In this document: piece after piece, positions 44,406 to 53,211 of the stretch
How positions within the stretch are numbered: position 1 is the first letter of the stretch
How the letters are laid out: the number at the start of each line of letters is the position of its first letter
Source of the DNA: Lachnoclostridium sp. UBA903
Lineage (GTDB): Bacteria; Bacillota; Clostridia; Lachnospirales; Lachnospiraceae
Assembly (NCBI GenBank): GCA_002294045.1
Contig: DBEP01000095.1
Location: 25,205-89,204, forward strand
Length of the DNA: 64,000 nt
Direction of reading: 5' to 3'
The notes under the pieces: model-generated
What the model was told of the DNA's origin: nothing
Seen by the model: only the letters and a program-made list of their open reading frames with translations
Databases searched by the model: none
Position numbers and translations under genes: made by a program

Positions 44406-44505
44406 TCTCCTTTCTGGAAAAAGCGGCGCTACCCTTTTGAGACCCCATGTAGCACCGCATCCAGCTTTATACTAATTAAAAGTCTTAGTCCTTTTATGTC
44501 CGTTT

Positions 44506-46137
44506 TTATTCTGCAAATGTGCAGGCTCCCGGAATAATTTGTTTTCTGGAATCCAGAGCAACATCCGTCAGGTAGTTGGAATGTACAATATTAATGGTAC
44601 CTTGGACCAAACCGTATCCGTAGCATTTTTCTACCAAATAGTCATGGAATGCTTTCAGAGAATCTTCACCATAGGTATTTATGCTTAATGCCGTTTCCAT
44701 CAGTGTCTGTAGTTTATCATCCTGAACGAAGTTTGCAGTTCCGCCTGTTACCGATTGAAAGTCCCTTGCGTCCCAGCATAGCTTCCATTGATTTACAATA
44801 TAATCCGTTGAACCGTTGTTTTTCAGCAAAATATCGTATGATGCAGAATCATACTGGGCCGACTGAAACATCATGGAATCATAACCTGAAAGTTCAGCCT
44901 GAATTCCGATTTGCCCTAAATATGCCTGAACCATCTGTGCAACAGTATCCATTACGGAAGAAGAAATATACATAATACGGAGTGTGCTTCCGTCATAATC
45001 AGATGCTTCCATATATTGCTTTGCCTTGTCTAAATTATAATCATAGTAATCCTGATTGTCCCATTCTTTAACATAATCCGGGTAATTTGCATTGGCAAAA
45101 TCTTTTACCGCTTTACCATTGCCATTAAATGCTCCTTGGTTTAATCCTTCTTTGTCAATTGCGTAAGCAATGGCAAGACGGAGATTTAAATCATTTTCAA
45201 AAACAGAATCGGAAGACATATTATATTCGATGTTATAAGTAAGATTGTCATAAACCCTGGATACACTATTCCCGTCTGCATATTCTCCGCCTTCTGAAAA
45301 TTTCGGTACGTCGGTATCAGGAATGCCATTGGAAACATCAATGGAGTTTGTCTGCAAGGCTACCGTCATCTGGGATGCTTCCGTAATAACTGTGAAGGTA
45401 ATCTTCGGAATGTTATGTAAGCTTGTTCCGTGTACCAAATATTCATCTGTCTGCCAATAGTTTCCCGTATCTTCAAGAACTAAGGAAGAACCCGGAACAT
45501 AGCTTGTTACTGCATATGCAGTCGTACCGACCGGATTTGTGGCCATCTGATCCGGACTGGCCTCATACGCAGCTTGGGTAACGATAGCACATTCCAGCAT
45601 GATATTTTCAAACTCACCCATTTCGAGCTTCTTACTAAATACAAACTCTACCTTGTAATCATCAATCTCTTTTACACTTTCAACAGGCTGTAGTTTGCTG
45701 TAGTTGTTTGTAGCAATTGCTGTCTCAAAGGAAAATACGATGTCAGAGGCAGTCAGTTCATTACCTGCCGTATCATGGATGTAATCATATAATTCAACCT
45801 GATAGGTTTTATCATCCACCTGTTTCCAATCTTTTGCCAGAACCCCGTATGCCACCCCGCCTACACGTGTTAAAATATATTCGTAAACGGAATATAATAC
45901 TGCGATACGCCCCTGGGACATACCGGACCAAGGTCCCATATTTTCCGGATCTGCCGCAATACCTACCACTACTTCTCCTGCACCGCCTGCTTTTTTATAA
46001 GACGCTGCGGATGCTTCCGGTGAAGACGTTGCTGAAGATTCTGTTTCCGTGGAAGTCCCCCCGTTGTTCCCACACCCCGCCAATAGTGTTACTACCATAC
46101 AAGTTAGTAAAGCAATAGAAACTATTTTCTTTTTCAT
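44506..46137 (-). CDS. Oligopeptide-type ABC importer binding lipoprotein
   Basis: A 543-residue family 5 extracellular solute-binding protein. Lipobox LLAGCGNN with Cys at about residue 22, a Ser/Thr-rich linker, then a DppA/OppA-like body (YQVELYDYIHDTAGNELTAS, NLRLAIAYAIDKE). Family members bind peptides, nickel, cellobiose or other oligosaccharides; the neighbouring enzymes are hydrolases of ester/amide type rather than peptidases, so the ligand may not be a peptide. It is the first gene of the importer operon, with a near-consensus promoter upstream and GAAGGAG before the ATG. Confidence 0.9.
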   Translation of the reverse strand: MKKKIVSIALLTCMVVTLLAGCGNNGGTSTETESSATSSPEASAASYKKAGGAGEVVVGIAADPENMGPWSGMSQGRIAVLYSVYEYILTRVGGVAYGVLAKDWKQVDDKTYQVELYDYIHDTAGNELTASDIVFSFETAIATNNYSKLQPVESVKEIDDYKVEFVFSKKLEMGEFENIMLECAIVTQAAYEASPDQMATNPVGTTAYAVTSYVPGSSLVLEDTGNYWQTDEYLVHGTSLHNIPKITFTVITEASQMTVALQTNSIDVSNGIPDTDVPKFSEGGEYADGNSVSRVYDNLTYNIEYNMSSDSVFENDLNLRLAIAYAIDKEGLNQGAFNGNGKAVKDFANANYPDYVKEWDNQDYYDYNLDKAKQYMEASDYDGSTLRIMYISSSVMDTVAQMVQAYLGQIGIQAELSGYDSMMFQSAQYDSASYDILLKNNGSTDYIVNQWKLCWDARDFQSVTGGTANFVQDDKLQTLMETALSINTYGEDSLKAFHDYLVEKCYGYGLVQGTINIVHSNYLTDVALDSRKQIIPGACTFAE

Positions 46138-46494
46138 GCCTTTTTCTCCTTCTCTTAAAAGTTATGTATAATAAATGCTTTATGCATTTACTATTAATAG
46201 GAATAAAAACGACCTCTCTTTTACGTCAATTTAATGATTTATCCATTATAATTCCCTGTATTTGTTTGCTTTTTAATCGTTTTTTTTGCATAAACTCATT
46301 ATATTTTATTAATTTTAAACAATCAAACCGTTTTCTATGGTAATTTATGCAAAACCTGCACTAATCCGAAAAATATAAGTAATCTTAGTGTAAAACATAA
46401 ATATGGGATATCTTATTAAAGAAACAAACTAATTCTATAGAAATACAAAGTATTTACATCCGGATGGGACAAGACCAACAGGAGTTTCAAGGAT
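46138..46494. other. Intergenic promoter region of the importer operon
   Basis: AT-rich, no gene. Contains the promoter at 46298-46326; nothing else recognised. Confidence 0.5.
46298..46326 (-). promoter_or_regulatory. Promoter of the oligopeptide-type importer operon
   Basis: TTGATT (46326-46321), 17 bases, TATAAT (46303-46298) on the minus strand, giving a leader of about 155 bases before the binding-protein gene. Confidence 0.65.
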
Positions 46495-47391
46495 TTAACA
46501 TAAATGACGTTTTAAAAAATTTAATGCTAAATCAGGCCATATGGCGGCATCCTTATTAATCAGTTCCTGATTGCTGGTGGAATTCTCAGTCGACAGGGAT
46601 AACCCATGGGCTCCCTCTTCAAAAATATGAATTTCATATGGCACATGGTTTTCACTTAATTTTTCAGCAAATCTTAATGATTGTTCCGCATAAATCAATT
46701 CATCCCGGGATGTATGCCAAATAAAGGTCGGCGGTGTCTTTTCACTGACATGGTAATAAGGACTTGCCTTGATATACTGTTCTTTTGTTGCATTGACACC
46801 AACACCTGCTTCTAAAAACATCTGGATAAAGTCGCTTTTCTTCATACCTATACTTGGCGAGAAACCATTCCTTTCGTTATCACTTTCTCCTTTTTTTATC
46901 TGATATAAATAATCCAATAAGGGATAGCAAAGGACAACGGCATTCGGCCGAAACAATTCGGGATTGGCCCCGGCATCCACTTTACTTACTAAGGTTTCAT
47001 CATGCCACTGCGTTGCAAGAGATGCACATATTTGTCCGCCTGCGGAGAAACCGATAACAGCAATCCTGTTTGGATCTATATTCCATTGTTCCGCATTTTC
47101 CCGTACAATCATAATCATTTTAGCCAGATCCGTAACCGGACCGGGATAATATGCTATACCTGTTGATTTTGTTATATAATCCAATACGAATACCTGATAG
47201 CCGTTACTTAAAAAATATATGGCCAACGGTTGTTTTTCCCGTTCCGATATACGCATGAAACCGCCTCCTCCGCAGATTATAATTGCCGGATGCTTCCGTC
47301 CTCCGTCTACTTCTACGGAGTTATCTAACAAATACATGGTATAAGCTGCTTGCCGTTTGCCGCCCCAGACTTTTTTTCTCTCTATAATCAT
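46495..47391 (-). CDS. Acetyl-esterase-like alpha/beta hydrolase (BD-FAE/Aes group)
   Basis: A 298-residue cytosolic hydrolase of the hormone-sensitive-lipase/xylan-esterase group. Oxyanion motif IICGGGGFM (Cys in place of the usual His of HGGG), nucleophile elbow AVIGFSAGGQICASL with Ser near residue 117, acid in WHTSRDELIY and His in EEGAHGLSLS. Such enzymes remove acetyl or other short acyl groups from sugars. It lies between the importer and the amidohydrolase on the same strand. GGAGATTTAAT precedes the ATG. Confidence 0.83.
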   Translation of the reverse strand: MIIERKKVWGGKRQAAYTMYLLDNSVEVDGGRKHPAIIICGGGGFMRISEREKQPLAIYFLSNGYQVFVLDYITKSTGIAYYPGPVTDLAKMIMIVRENAEQWNIDPNRIAVIGFSAGGQICASLATQWHDETLVSKVDAGANPELFRPNAVVLCYPLLDYLYQIKKGESDNERNGFSPSIGMKKSDFIQMFLEAGVGVNATKEQYIKASPYYHVSEKTPPTFIWHTSRDELIYAEQSLRFAEKLSENHVPYEIHIFEEGAHGLSLSTENSTSNQELINKDAAIWPDLALNFLKRHLC

Positions 47392-47501
47392 TATTAAATC
47401 TCCAAACTAAGTAATATATGTTTTGTAAATAACGCAGGACATGAATCCTCATATTTCTAATTTGTTCCTTGTCTTCACCCTGTAACAGGATGCCCAAATC
47501 C

Positions 47502-47560
47502 TAGAGTGTGTTTGAAAAATGCTTGTGCCGGGCTGGATGCTCCACTTTGTGGGAGACAAT
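47502..47560. repeat. Dispersed intergenic element, copy D (left half)
   Basis: AGAGTGTGTTTGAAAAATGC followed by TTGTGCCGGGCTGGATGC, TCCACTTTGTGGGAGACAA. It aligns with the first ~60 bases of copies A and C and stops directly at the stop codon of the amidohydrolase gene. On the minus strand CTCCCAC/GTGGAG can form a short hairpin downstream of the gene. Confidence 0.6.
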
Positions 47561-47561
47561 T

Positions 47562-48602
47562 CTAAGATATCTGATAAAGCCTTTTGGCATTTTCGCATAA
47601 AATCATATTTCTTTCTTCTTCTGTAATGGCCAGGCTTGCAACAAACTCCGTGCCTTTTATAAGCCATTCTTTTTTTACCGGATAAGAAGTTCCAAAGATA
47701 ATATGGTCTGCACCTAAAACCTTTATGGCACATTCCAGCTGCCTTTTACCCCAGGGCTGTGCATGTGACATTTCAAAAAAGATATTATTTTCGAAGCATT
47801 TCCTGACATGATCGTTATCTGTTTCAAATCTGTTCACCGTTTCCCTGGCTGTTCCCTCATAGGGAAAAAGCATATTCGATATTGCAAAAAAGCCGCCTCC
47901 AAGCATAGAATGAACAAATTTCAATTTGGGATATTTCGTAAACATTCCGCTGAATAATTCTCTGCCAACCGCTGTCGTCTGATCGACGCATCTTCCGTAA
48001 GAGCGTCTGAGATTGTTGTAATCATAAAGAAAATCATACTGTACGGGAACCGGCGTATGATGGATATAAGCCGTCATTTCCAGTTCATTTAATCTTTCTA
48101 AAAAACCTGTGAATTTTTCATCATCCAGATAACTGTTCCCATAGTGGGCACACAATTGTACACCCTTCATACCCAATTCATTTTTACAGCGTTTTAATTC
48201 CTTTAAATTCTCTTCGTTTGCATAGGGCGGAATTACTGCTAACGGAATTAATCTGTTATTGCTTTTCTTTGTATGCTCGTCCATGCTATCATTAAACAGC
48301 TTGCATAACGACAGGCTCATCCATTCATGGCAGCCGGGCAGTTTAAGAATCGCTTTATCCACACCTGCCTTGTCCATATCCTCCAGTTGTTTTTCCAGGA
48401 GATATTCTCCCTGGATATAGTTAAGATTTTGAAATCCTTTTGGTTTTTCAATGATAATTTGTTTTAATCCGTTTTCCGCCATTTCTTTTATATAACCATA
48501 CCATCCGTATTCTTCCTGCAGCTCTGACAAAAACTTCTGAAATAAGTTTTCATCCGTGAAGAGCACTTCAGGAAGCCAGTACATATTCGCATCAATAATC
48601 AT
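47562..48602 (-). CDS. Amidohydrolase-2 (ACMSD-like) family protein with altered metal site
   Basis: A 346-residue TIM-barrel protein of the ACMSD/amidohydrolase-2 family, which usually holds one zinc and catalyses decarboxylation or hydration. The barrel is recognisable by GMKGVQLCAHYGNSYLDD, AYIHHTPVPV, FVHSMLGGGF and the last strand IIFGTSYPVKKEW. Two key elements differ: the N-terminal HxH after strand 1 reads MIIDANMYWLP, and the Asp of FGSDYP is Ser (FGTSYP). Three of the usual metal or catalytic residues are therefore missing while the two middle His remain. It may be metal-free, bind metal differently or be non-catalytic. It follows the ceramidase-like gene by 16 bases. Confidence 0.75.
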   Translation of the reverse strand: MIIDANMYWLPEVLFTDENLFQKFLSELQEEYGWYGYIKEMAENGLKQIIIEKPKGFQNLNYIQGEYLLEKQLEDMDKAGVDKAILKLPGCHEWMSLSLCKLFNDSMDEHTKKSNNRLIPLAVIPPYANEENLKELKRCKNELGMKGVQLCAHYGNSYLDDEKFTGFLERLNELEMTAYIHHTPVPVQYDFLYDYNNLRRSYGRCVDQTTAVGRELFSGMFTKYPKLKFVHSMLGGGFFAISNMLFPYEGTARETVNRFETDNDHVRKCFENNIFFEMSHAQPWGKRQLECAIKVLGADHIIFGTSYPVKKEWLIKGTEFVASLAITEEERNMILCENAKRLYQIS

Positions 48603-48618
48603 GTCCCAATAAACCCTC

Positions 48619-49902
48619 CTATTTTTGATCTTTCATCTGATTTAACAGCCTAATGGCATTTTCGGTCAGAATTTCTGCCGCTCCTTTTCCAAAAGGAGAA
48701 TTCATGGATTCATAGGTCACTCTATCATATGACTCCTTATCCGCCATATATTTGCAGCCTCCATTCACCATAGTCATAACAAGTGTCCGGGTGAATAAAG
48801 ACTCTTTTTTTAATTCCATAGCAGTTATAATATTTAGTTCCGGGCGTGTCCCTAACAATACTATTTCACCAATCCGGATTGCTTCTACGGACATTTCTCT
48901 GTCTTCTTCTGACAGGTATTCATATGTAACGTTTGGACGGAGGTTGTGAATATCACCTGCCATCTTCTGTCCGGGGCACATGAACTCTTTCTTCCCTGTT
49001 ATGACGGGCATTGGATTTATCCATTTAATGTTTCTTGCAGTTCTGACCGTTTCTTTACCCAGAATTTCACCGAGTTCAGTTACAAATGCATAGCCATCCT
49101 CTTTCATACCCTGTTCCTTTAAACCTGTCATATTCCGCCTGGAATTATTTTTCTTTTTTATCGGTGCCTGATCTCCGGCCGCACCTAACAGGAACATAGC
49201 AACTGTTTTTCCTTCATAAGCCGTTTCCACAAAATTTGAAGCCTTTCCCGCCAAATCCGAAGTTATCATTTTGTTACAGTCTTCCGTCACAGAACCGTCC
49301 ATAACGGAAGACTGTACATTATAGTGAAACAGAACCGCAACCGGATTATCTGCCGGAGAACCTCCTTTTTCGTCAATCCTGATAACAGTTAATGTTTTGT
49401 CCGATAAGCCTTCTGAATTACTGCCAATCCACCAGCCATTATCCGTCAGTATATCCCGGTTGACATTGACATTACATTCACCGCTCCCGATTCCAACCCG
49501 GGCATCCTTCCTTTGCTGCATTGCTGAATCCGCTGCTTTATGTACTGCTTCATGAACTGCCCGGCGGAATAAATTAACTTTTCGTATAGTTTCTTCCTCT
49601 TTTAGCATGGAAGGCGGAAGAAAATGAGGGGCTGAAAAAGTATGTGTTACACAAATCCATATATCCTCCGATAAAACGCCGGTTACCGTATTCACCAGTT
49701 TTTTTAGTGATGTAACTTCCGGTTCCGGCAATGACGTTAATTCCAACGAGACAAGTGCTATCCTCTTGTTACATTCCAGCAGCACAACTCGGACATGAAG
49801 ACTATCATGTATTCCTTCAAAATTTTCTTGCGGAAAAAATTCATCCGGTATTTCTATAATTACCTTTCCTGCTCCTGCTCGTAACTGATAATAATTTTCC
49901 AC
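48619..49902 (-). CDS. Neutral/alkaline ceramidase-like hydrolase
   Basis: A 427-residue protein resembling the N-terminal catalytic domain of neutral ceramidases. The sequence begins LRAGAGKVIIEIP, has the strand LVSLELTSLP, a zinc-type segment CVTHTFSAPHFLPP in place of the family's ATHTHSGPG, then a GECNVNVNRD stretch, FHYNVQSS and FLLGAAGDQAP (family: QGTxGDVSP). Neutral ceramidases split amide-linked fatty acid from ceramide using zinc; this protein has no signal peptide and some altered motif residues, so it probably acts inside the cell on another amide or ester. GTG start at 49902 with GGAGGGATTAAGAG upstream. It is the first gene of the second catabolic block and diverges from a LysR regulator. 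Confidence 0.72.
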   Translation of the reverse strand: MENYYQLRAGAGKVIIEIPDEFFPQENFEGIHDSLHVRVVLLECNKRIALVSLELTSLPEPEVTSLKKLVNTVTGVLSEDIWICVTHTFSAPHFLPPSMLKEEETIRKVNLFRRAVHEAVHKAADSAMQQRKDARVGIGSGECNVNVNRDILTDNGWWIGSNSEGLSDKTLTVIRIDEKGGSPADNPVAVLFHYNVQSSVMDGSVTEDCNKMITSDLAGKASNFVETAYEGKTVAMFLLGAAGDQAPIKKKNNSRRNMTGLKEQGMKEDGYAFVTELGEILGKETVRTARNIKWINPMPVITGKKEFMCPGQKMAGDIHNLRPNVTYEYLSEEDREMSVEAIRIGEIVLLGTRPELNIITAMELKKESLFTRTLVMTMVNGGCKYMADKESYDRVTYESMNSPFGKGAAEILTENAIRLLNQMKDQK

Positions 49903-50110
49903 CTCTTAATCCCTCCAGATTAGTTTTAATAAAGCAATAAAAAATTAATCTTATGTCATTTTGTATCCTAAGGTGAGTATATTTTTATTCTAATTTATTT
50001 ATTATTGACAATCAATCCGAGTTCTCTTATAATTTATTCACATTTAGCATAAATCAAATAAAGTAATGAATTACTGTCAATGCAGAGTTTTTTGCCGGGA
50101 GGATAGTAAC

Positions 50111-50986
50111 ATGAATATGGAATATATGAAAGAATTTGTTGTGCTTGCAGAAGTCGGAAATTACCTGGAGGCGTCAGAACAATTATTTATCTCACAATCC
50201 TCACTTACAAGACATATTCAACAGTTAGAAAAAGATTTGGGTATTCAATTATTTGACCGTACGACCAGAAAAGTGGCCTTGAATAAATATGGCCGGATGT
50301 TTTTGCCCTATGCCAGACAAATCGTCCAACTTCAATACGAATATGAAACTGCCTTCTATAATGAGCTGAAGAATGTCCACAGTTTCATTAATATAGGTTC
50401 CATACCGTCCATGGTTCAATACAATATAACAGATTTGCTTATAAAATTTAAAAATGAAAATAGCAGCTTTACATTAAATGTTATTGAGGCAGAATCACAC
50501 GAACTTAAGGATATGCTTCGTCAAAACAAATGTGAACTTGCTTTTGTCAGAGAAACGGATGATTCTGATAATGAGTTTGTTAGAATACCATATTCATCTG
50601 ACACCATGGTAGCAGTTTTCCCAAGCGACCATCCTTTAGCCAAATTGGAATATGTATCACTAGGACAATTAAAAAATGAAAAATTCATTTTATTACCGGA
50701 ACATTCCATCATGTATGAATTATGCGTAAAAGAATGCCGTAAAGCAGGCTTTGAACCAAATATTGTTTTCACTGGCCATAGGGGAGAAAATCTCATTGAT
50801 ATGGTCAGTAAAGGGGCCGGCTGTGCTTTGCTGATGAAACGTCCGGCTGTATTTTTATCCAATCCTAATACAGTTCTTGTGGATATAATTCCGAGTATAA
50901 GTACCAGGATTAGCCTATTCTATAAAAAAAATACGGAATTATCAATTGCAGCGCGCCACTTTATCAATTGTGTTAATTCCATGTAA
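50111..50986 (+). CDS. LysR-family transcriptional regulator
   Basis: A 291-residue LysR regulator. Helix-turn-helix at residues about 5-60: MKEFVVLAEVGNYLEASEQL, FISQSSLTRHIQQLEKDLG, LFDRTTRKVALNKYG; then a periplasmic-binding-protein-like ligand domain (FINIGSIPSM, VAVFPSDHPLAKL). The start at 50111 has GGGAGGAT upstream; a longer frame to 50066 has none. It is transcribed away from the ceramidase-like/amidohydrolase genes, the classic LysR arrangement, so it likely switches on that block in response to a substrate or intermediate. Confidence 0.9.
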   Translation: MNMEYMKEFVVLAEVGNYLEASEQLFISQSSLTRHIQQLEKDLGIQLFDRTTRKVALNKYGRMFLPYARQIVQLQYEYETAFYNELKNVHSFINIGSIPSMVQYNITDLLIKFKNENSSFTLNVIEAESHELKDMLRQNKCELAFVRETDDSDNEFVRIPYSSDTMVAVFPSDHPLAKLEYVSLGQLKNEKFILLPEHSIMYELCVKECRKAGFEPNIVFTGHRGENLIDMVSKGAGCALLMKRPAVFLSNPNTVLVDIIPSISTRISLFYKKNTELSIAARHFINCVNSM

Positions 50987-51194
50987 TATTAATTTTCTGA
51001 GCACGGATTTACCGGCATGCTTACAACTAGATAATGGATTCCATGTGCTTTCAGCGAACGAGAAATAATGCCGTCCAAAAACCGGTAAGGTCCTGGCGGC
51101 AGATTATTTCATTATATTCAATTAATTTTGGGCTCTTATTATCGTATTTTATTCATCATAACGTTCTTGTTATCTGTCACAATGTTTTTACAGA

Positions 51195-51701
51195 TTATGT
51201 TTCATTAACTGTATTTGAATGTATGGATACCATATCATTTTGCAGCTGCTTTTTAAAAATCGTACGGAATATTAACCGAACAAAAGGGCCGACATAGAAT
51301 AGTTGTATGCATAATGCAAACGGAAAATTCTGAACAAGTTTCGGAAGCCAAAGCAGCGGTAAATCCTTTACAAACCCATTATGTAGGAACGATACAAACA
51401 ATGTCATTAACGGAGCCATCATACTTACGGTGAAACCAGCCATAACGATAGTGATAAGAATCGGGTTATCTGTACCTGGCTTAAAGAACCGGAATGTTAA
51501 TTTTCTGGCAATGGGACCAGCTATAAATTTTTGAGCAAAAAATGCTGCAACTGCCTCAACCCACATGCCTAAAAATGCTTTTTGAAAAATAGTATAGGTT
51601 AAACCGAATTCCAATACCATGTTGTAAAAGGTCATACAGTAAACCATCAATACTACCATGATAAGGGCAAAAATAAAATCTTGAAATTTCGTTTTTGGCA
51701 T
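51195..51701 (-). CDS. DUF2798 membrane protein
   Basis: A 168-residue protein with four helices arranged as two similar halves (FALIMVVLMVYCMTFYN and ITIVMAGFTVSMMAPLMTL), each half followed by a conserved FxxxxWxEAV-type or FPxALxxQLFYVGPFVR segment. This is the duplicated DUF2798 pattern. Function unknown. AAGGAGGATTATT precedes the ATG. Its expression looks unusual: a strong promoter at 51811-51839 is followed, before the gene, by a full intrinsic terminator at 51748-51798. Confidence 0.78.
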   Translation of the reverse strand: MPKTKFQDFIFALIMVVLMVYCMTFYNMVLEFGLTYTIFQKAFLGMWVEAVAAFFAQKFIAGPIARKLTFRFFKPGTDNPILITIVMAGFTVSMMAPLMTLFVSFLHNGFVKDLPLLWLPKLVQNFPFALCIQLFYVGPFVRLIFRTIFKKQLQNDMVSIHSNTVNET

Positions 51702-51747
51702 AATAATCCTCCTTGGGTATCAATTTTTTGTCGTTCCAGATAGAGAT

Positions 51748-51798
51748 AAAAAAACGAGCAATGTAAATCAACTGGCTTTACGTGATTTACACTACTCG
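51748..51798 (-). terminator. Terminator or attenuator inside the DUF2798 leader
   Basis: CGAG, three bases, TGTAAATCA, a 12-base loop, TGATTTACA, three bases, CTCG, then TTTTTTT on the minus strand. It lies about 10-15 bases after the expected start of transcription and about 50 bases before the gene. The same symmetric TGTAAATCA sequence could also be an operator in DNA. Confidence 0.7.
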
Positions 51799-51810
51799 TT
51801 ATATTGTAAT

Positions 51811-51839
51811 TTTATATCACATTTTTGTAAATGTGTCAA
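51811..51839 (-). promoter_or_regulatory. Promoter of the DUF2798 gene
   Basis: TTGACA (51839-51834), 17 bases, TATAAA (51816-51811) on the minus strand. Confidence 0.75.
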
Positions 51840-52030
51840 TAAACCGTTTTTTTATTGGTTTTTAATATTTGAAGGCTTCCAAAATATGTTTTACAAAAAT
51901 CAAAAAAGAAACATGGAAATAAACAGCTATGTAAAGCTTTTTACCGTTTAATCCTTCTGTTGTTCCAATACCTCATATTTTTTACATAAAAATATTAAAC
52001 ATAGGCTGTTAAAAGTTCGAAATGATAATG
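51840..52030. other. Intergenic, nothing recognised
   Basis: AT-rich stretch between the decarboxylase beta subunit stop and the DUF2798 promoter. No terminator with a convincing stem and no gene. Confidence 0.4.
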
Positions 52031-53185
52031 CTAAGAACCAAAAAAAGTAATGAAAATACCTGCTATTAAAGCAGAACCAATCGTACTGGATACAATAGGT
52101 CCCATAGCATGCATTAAAAGATGATTATGAGGATTGTATTCCTGACCCAGCTTCTGAGAAACGCGCGCAGCCATAGGCATAGCGGACACGCCTGAATTGC
52201 CAATCAGCGGATTTACCTTTCCCCCGGTTATTTTGCATAAAAACTTCGCTATAAGAACTCCGCCGACAGTACCAAAAGAAAAAGCAAACAATCCCAGGCA
52301 AATGACCAGAATTGTATTCGGGTTTAAAATCCGTTCGGCCGTGGCCGTTGCACCTACGGAAATCCCAATAAGTAATGTTAATACATTTAATAAATTATTT
52401 TGCAGAGAACGGACATACCGTTCCGTAACACCGCTTTCCCGAATCAGATTGCCCAGCATCAGCATAGCTATTAAGGAACCTGCCGCCGGGACCAAAAGTA
52501 AGGTGGCAAGCGTTATGCCAAATGCAAAAAATATCTTCTGGCGGCGTGTTACTCTTTTAGACTCCGGCATTTCAACAACTCTTTCCTTCGTTGTGGTAAG
52601 CGCCCGCATAATAGGCGGTTGGATGAGAGGAACCAATGCCATGTACGAATAGGCAGCAATAGTAATAACAGGCAGTAAATTCGGTGCCAGAATGTCTGCG
52701 GTATAAATAGAAGTCGGTCCGTCCGAACTGCCGATGATTCCGATAGCAGCGGCCTCCTGCAAGCTAAACGGCTCGATTCCGGGAATGACATAAGCGAGTC
52801 CCTGCCCTAGCAGCAGTGCTCCTCCCATGGCGGCAAAAATACCAAGCTGGCCGCCCAATCCGATAAGTGCGCTTCTGGGGGAAGCTATCAGGGGCCCAAA
52901 GTCAGTCATGGCTCCGATACATAAGAAAATCATCGGCGGATAAATACCTAATTCAATCCCCTGATATAAATAATATATCAGACCGCCCTTATCATGTGCA
53001 GAAAGTCCTGCCAGCGGAATATTGGCAATCAGCATGCCAAAGGCCAGAGGAAGCAGCAGCAGCGGTTCATATTTTTTAACAATAGCCAGATAAGCCAGCA
53101 GTAAAGCAAGCAATATCATAATAATCTGGGGTATGGATATTTGCATAAAGCTAAAGCTGGAAAGTAATTTTTCCCAAAATATCAC
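52031..53185 (-). CDS. Sodium-pumping decarboxylase beta subunit, orphan
   Basis: A 384-residue membrane protein of the OadB/GcdB/MmdB family, about nine to ten helices. The two conserved regions are present: IGIIGSSDGPTSIYTA, holding the Asp that binds Na+, and GNSGVSAMPMAARVSQ. In complete pumps this subunit decarboxylates carboxybiotin while moving two Na+ out. Here no carboxyltransferase, biotin-carrier or gamma/delta gene is present within the window, so its partner must be encoded elsewhere or the protein acts alone. GTG start with GGAG nine bases upstream. It is cotranscribed with the PRTase-fold gene 26 bases upstream. Confidence 0.9.
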   Translation of the reverse strand: MIFWEKLLSSFSFMQISIPQIIMILLALLLAYLAIVKKYEPLLLLPLAFGMLIANIPLAGLSAHDKGGLIYYLYQGIELGIYPPMIFLCIGAMTDFGPLIASPRSALIGLGGQLGIFAAMGGALLLGQGLAYVIPGIEPFSLQEAAAIGIIGSSDGPTSIYTADILAPNLLPVITIAAYSYMALVPLIQPPIMRALTTTKERVVEMPESKRVTRRQKIFFAFGITLATLLLVPAAGSLIAMLMLGNLIRESGVTERYVRSLQNNLLNVLTLLIGISVGATATAERILNPNTILVICLGLFAFSFGTVGGVLIAKFLCKITGGKVNPLIGNSGVSAMPMAARVSQKLGQEYNPHNHLLMHAMGPIVSSTIGSALIAGIFITFFGS

Positions 53186-53211
53186 TTAAATCAACTCCTT
53201 AATATTTAATC

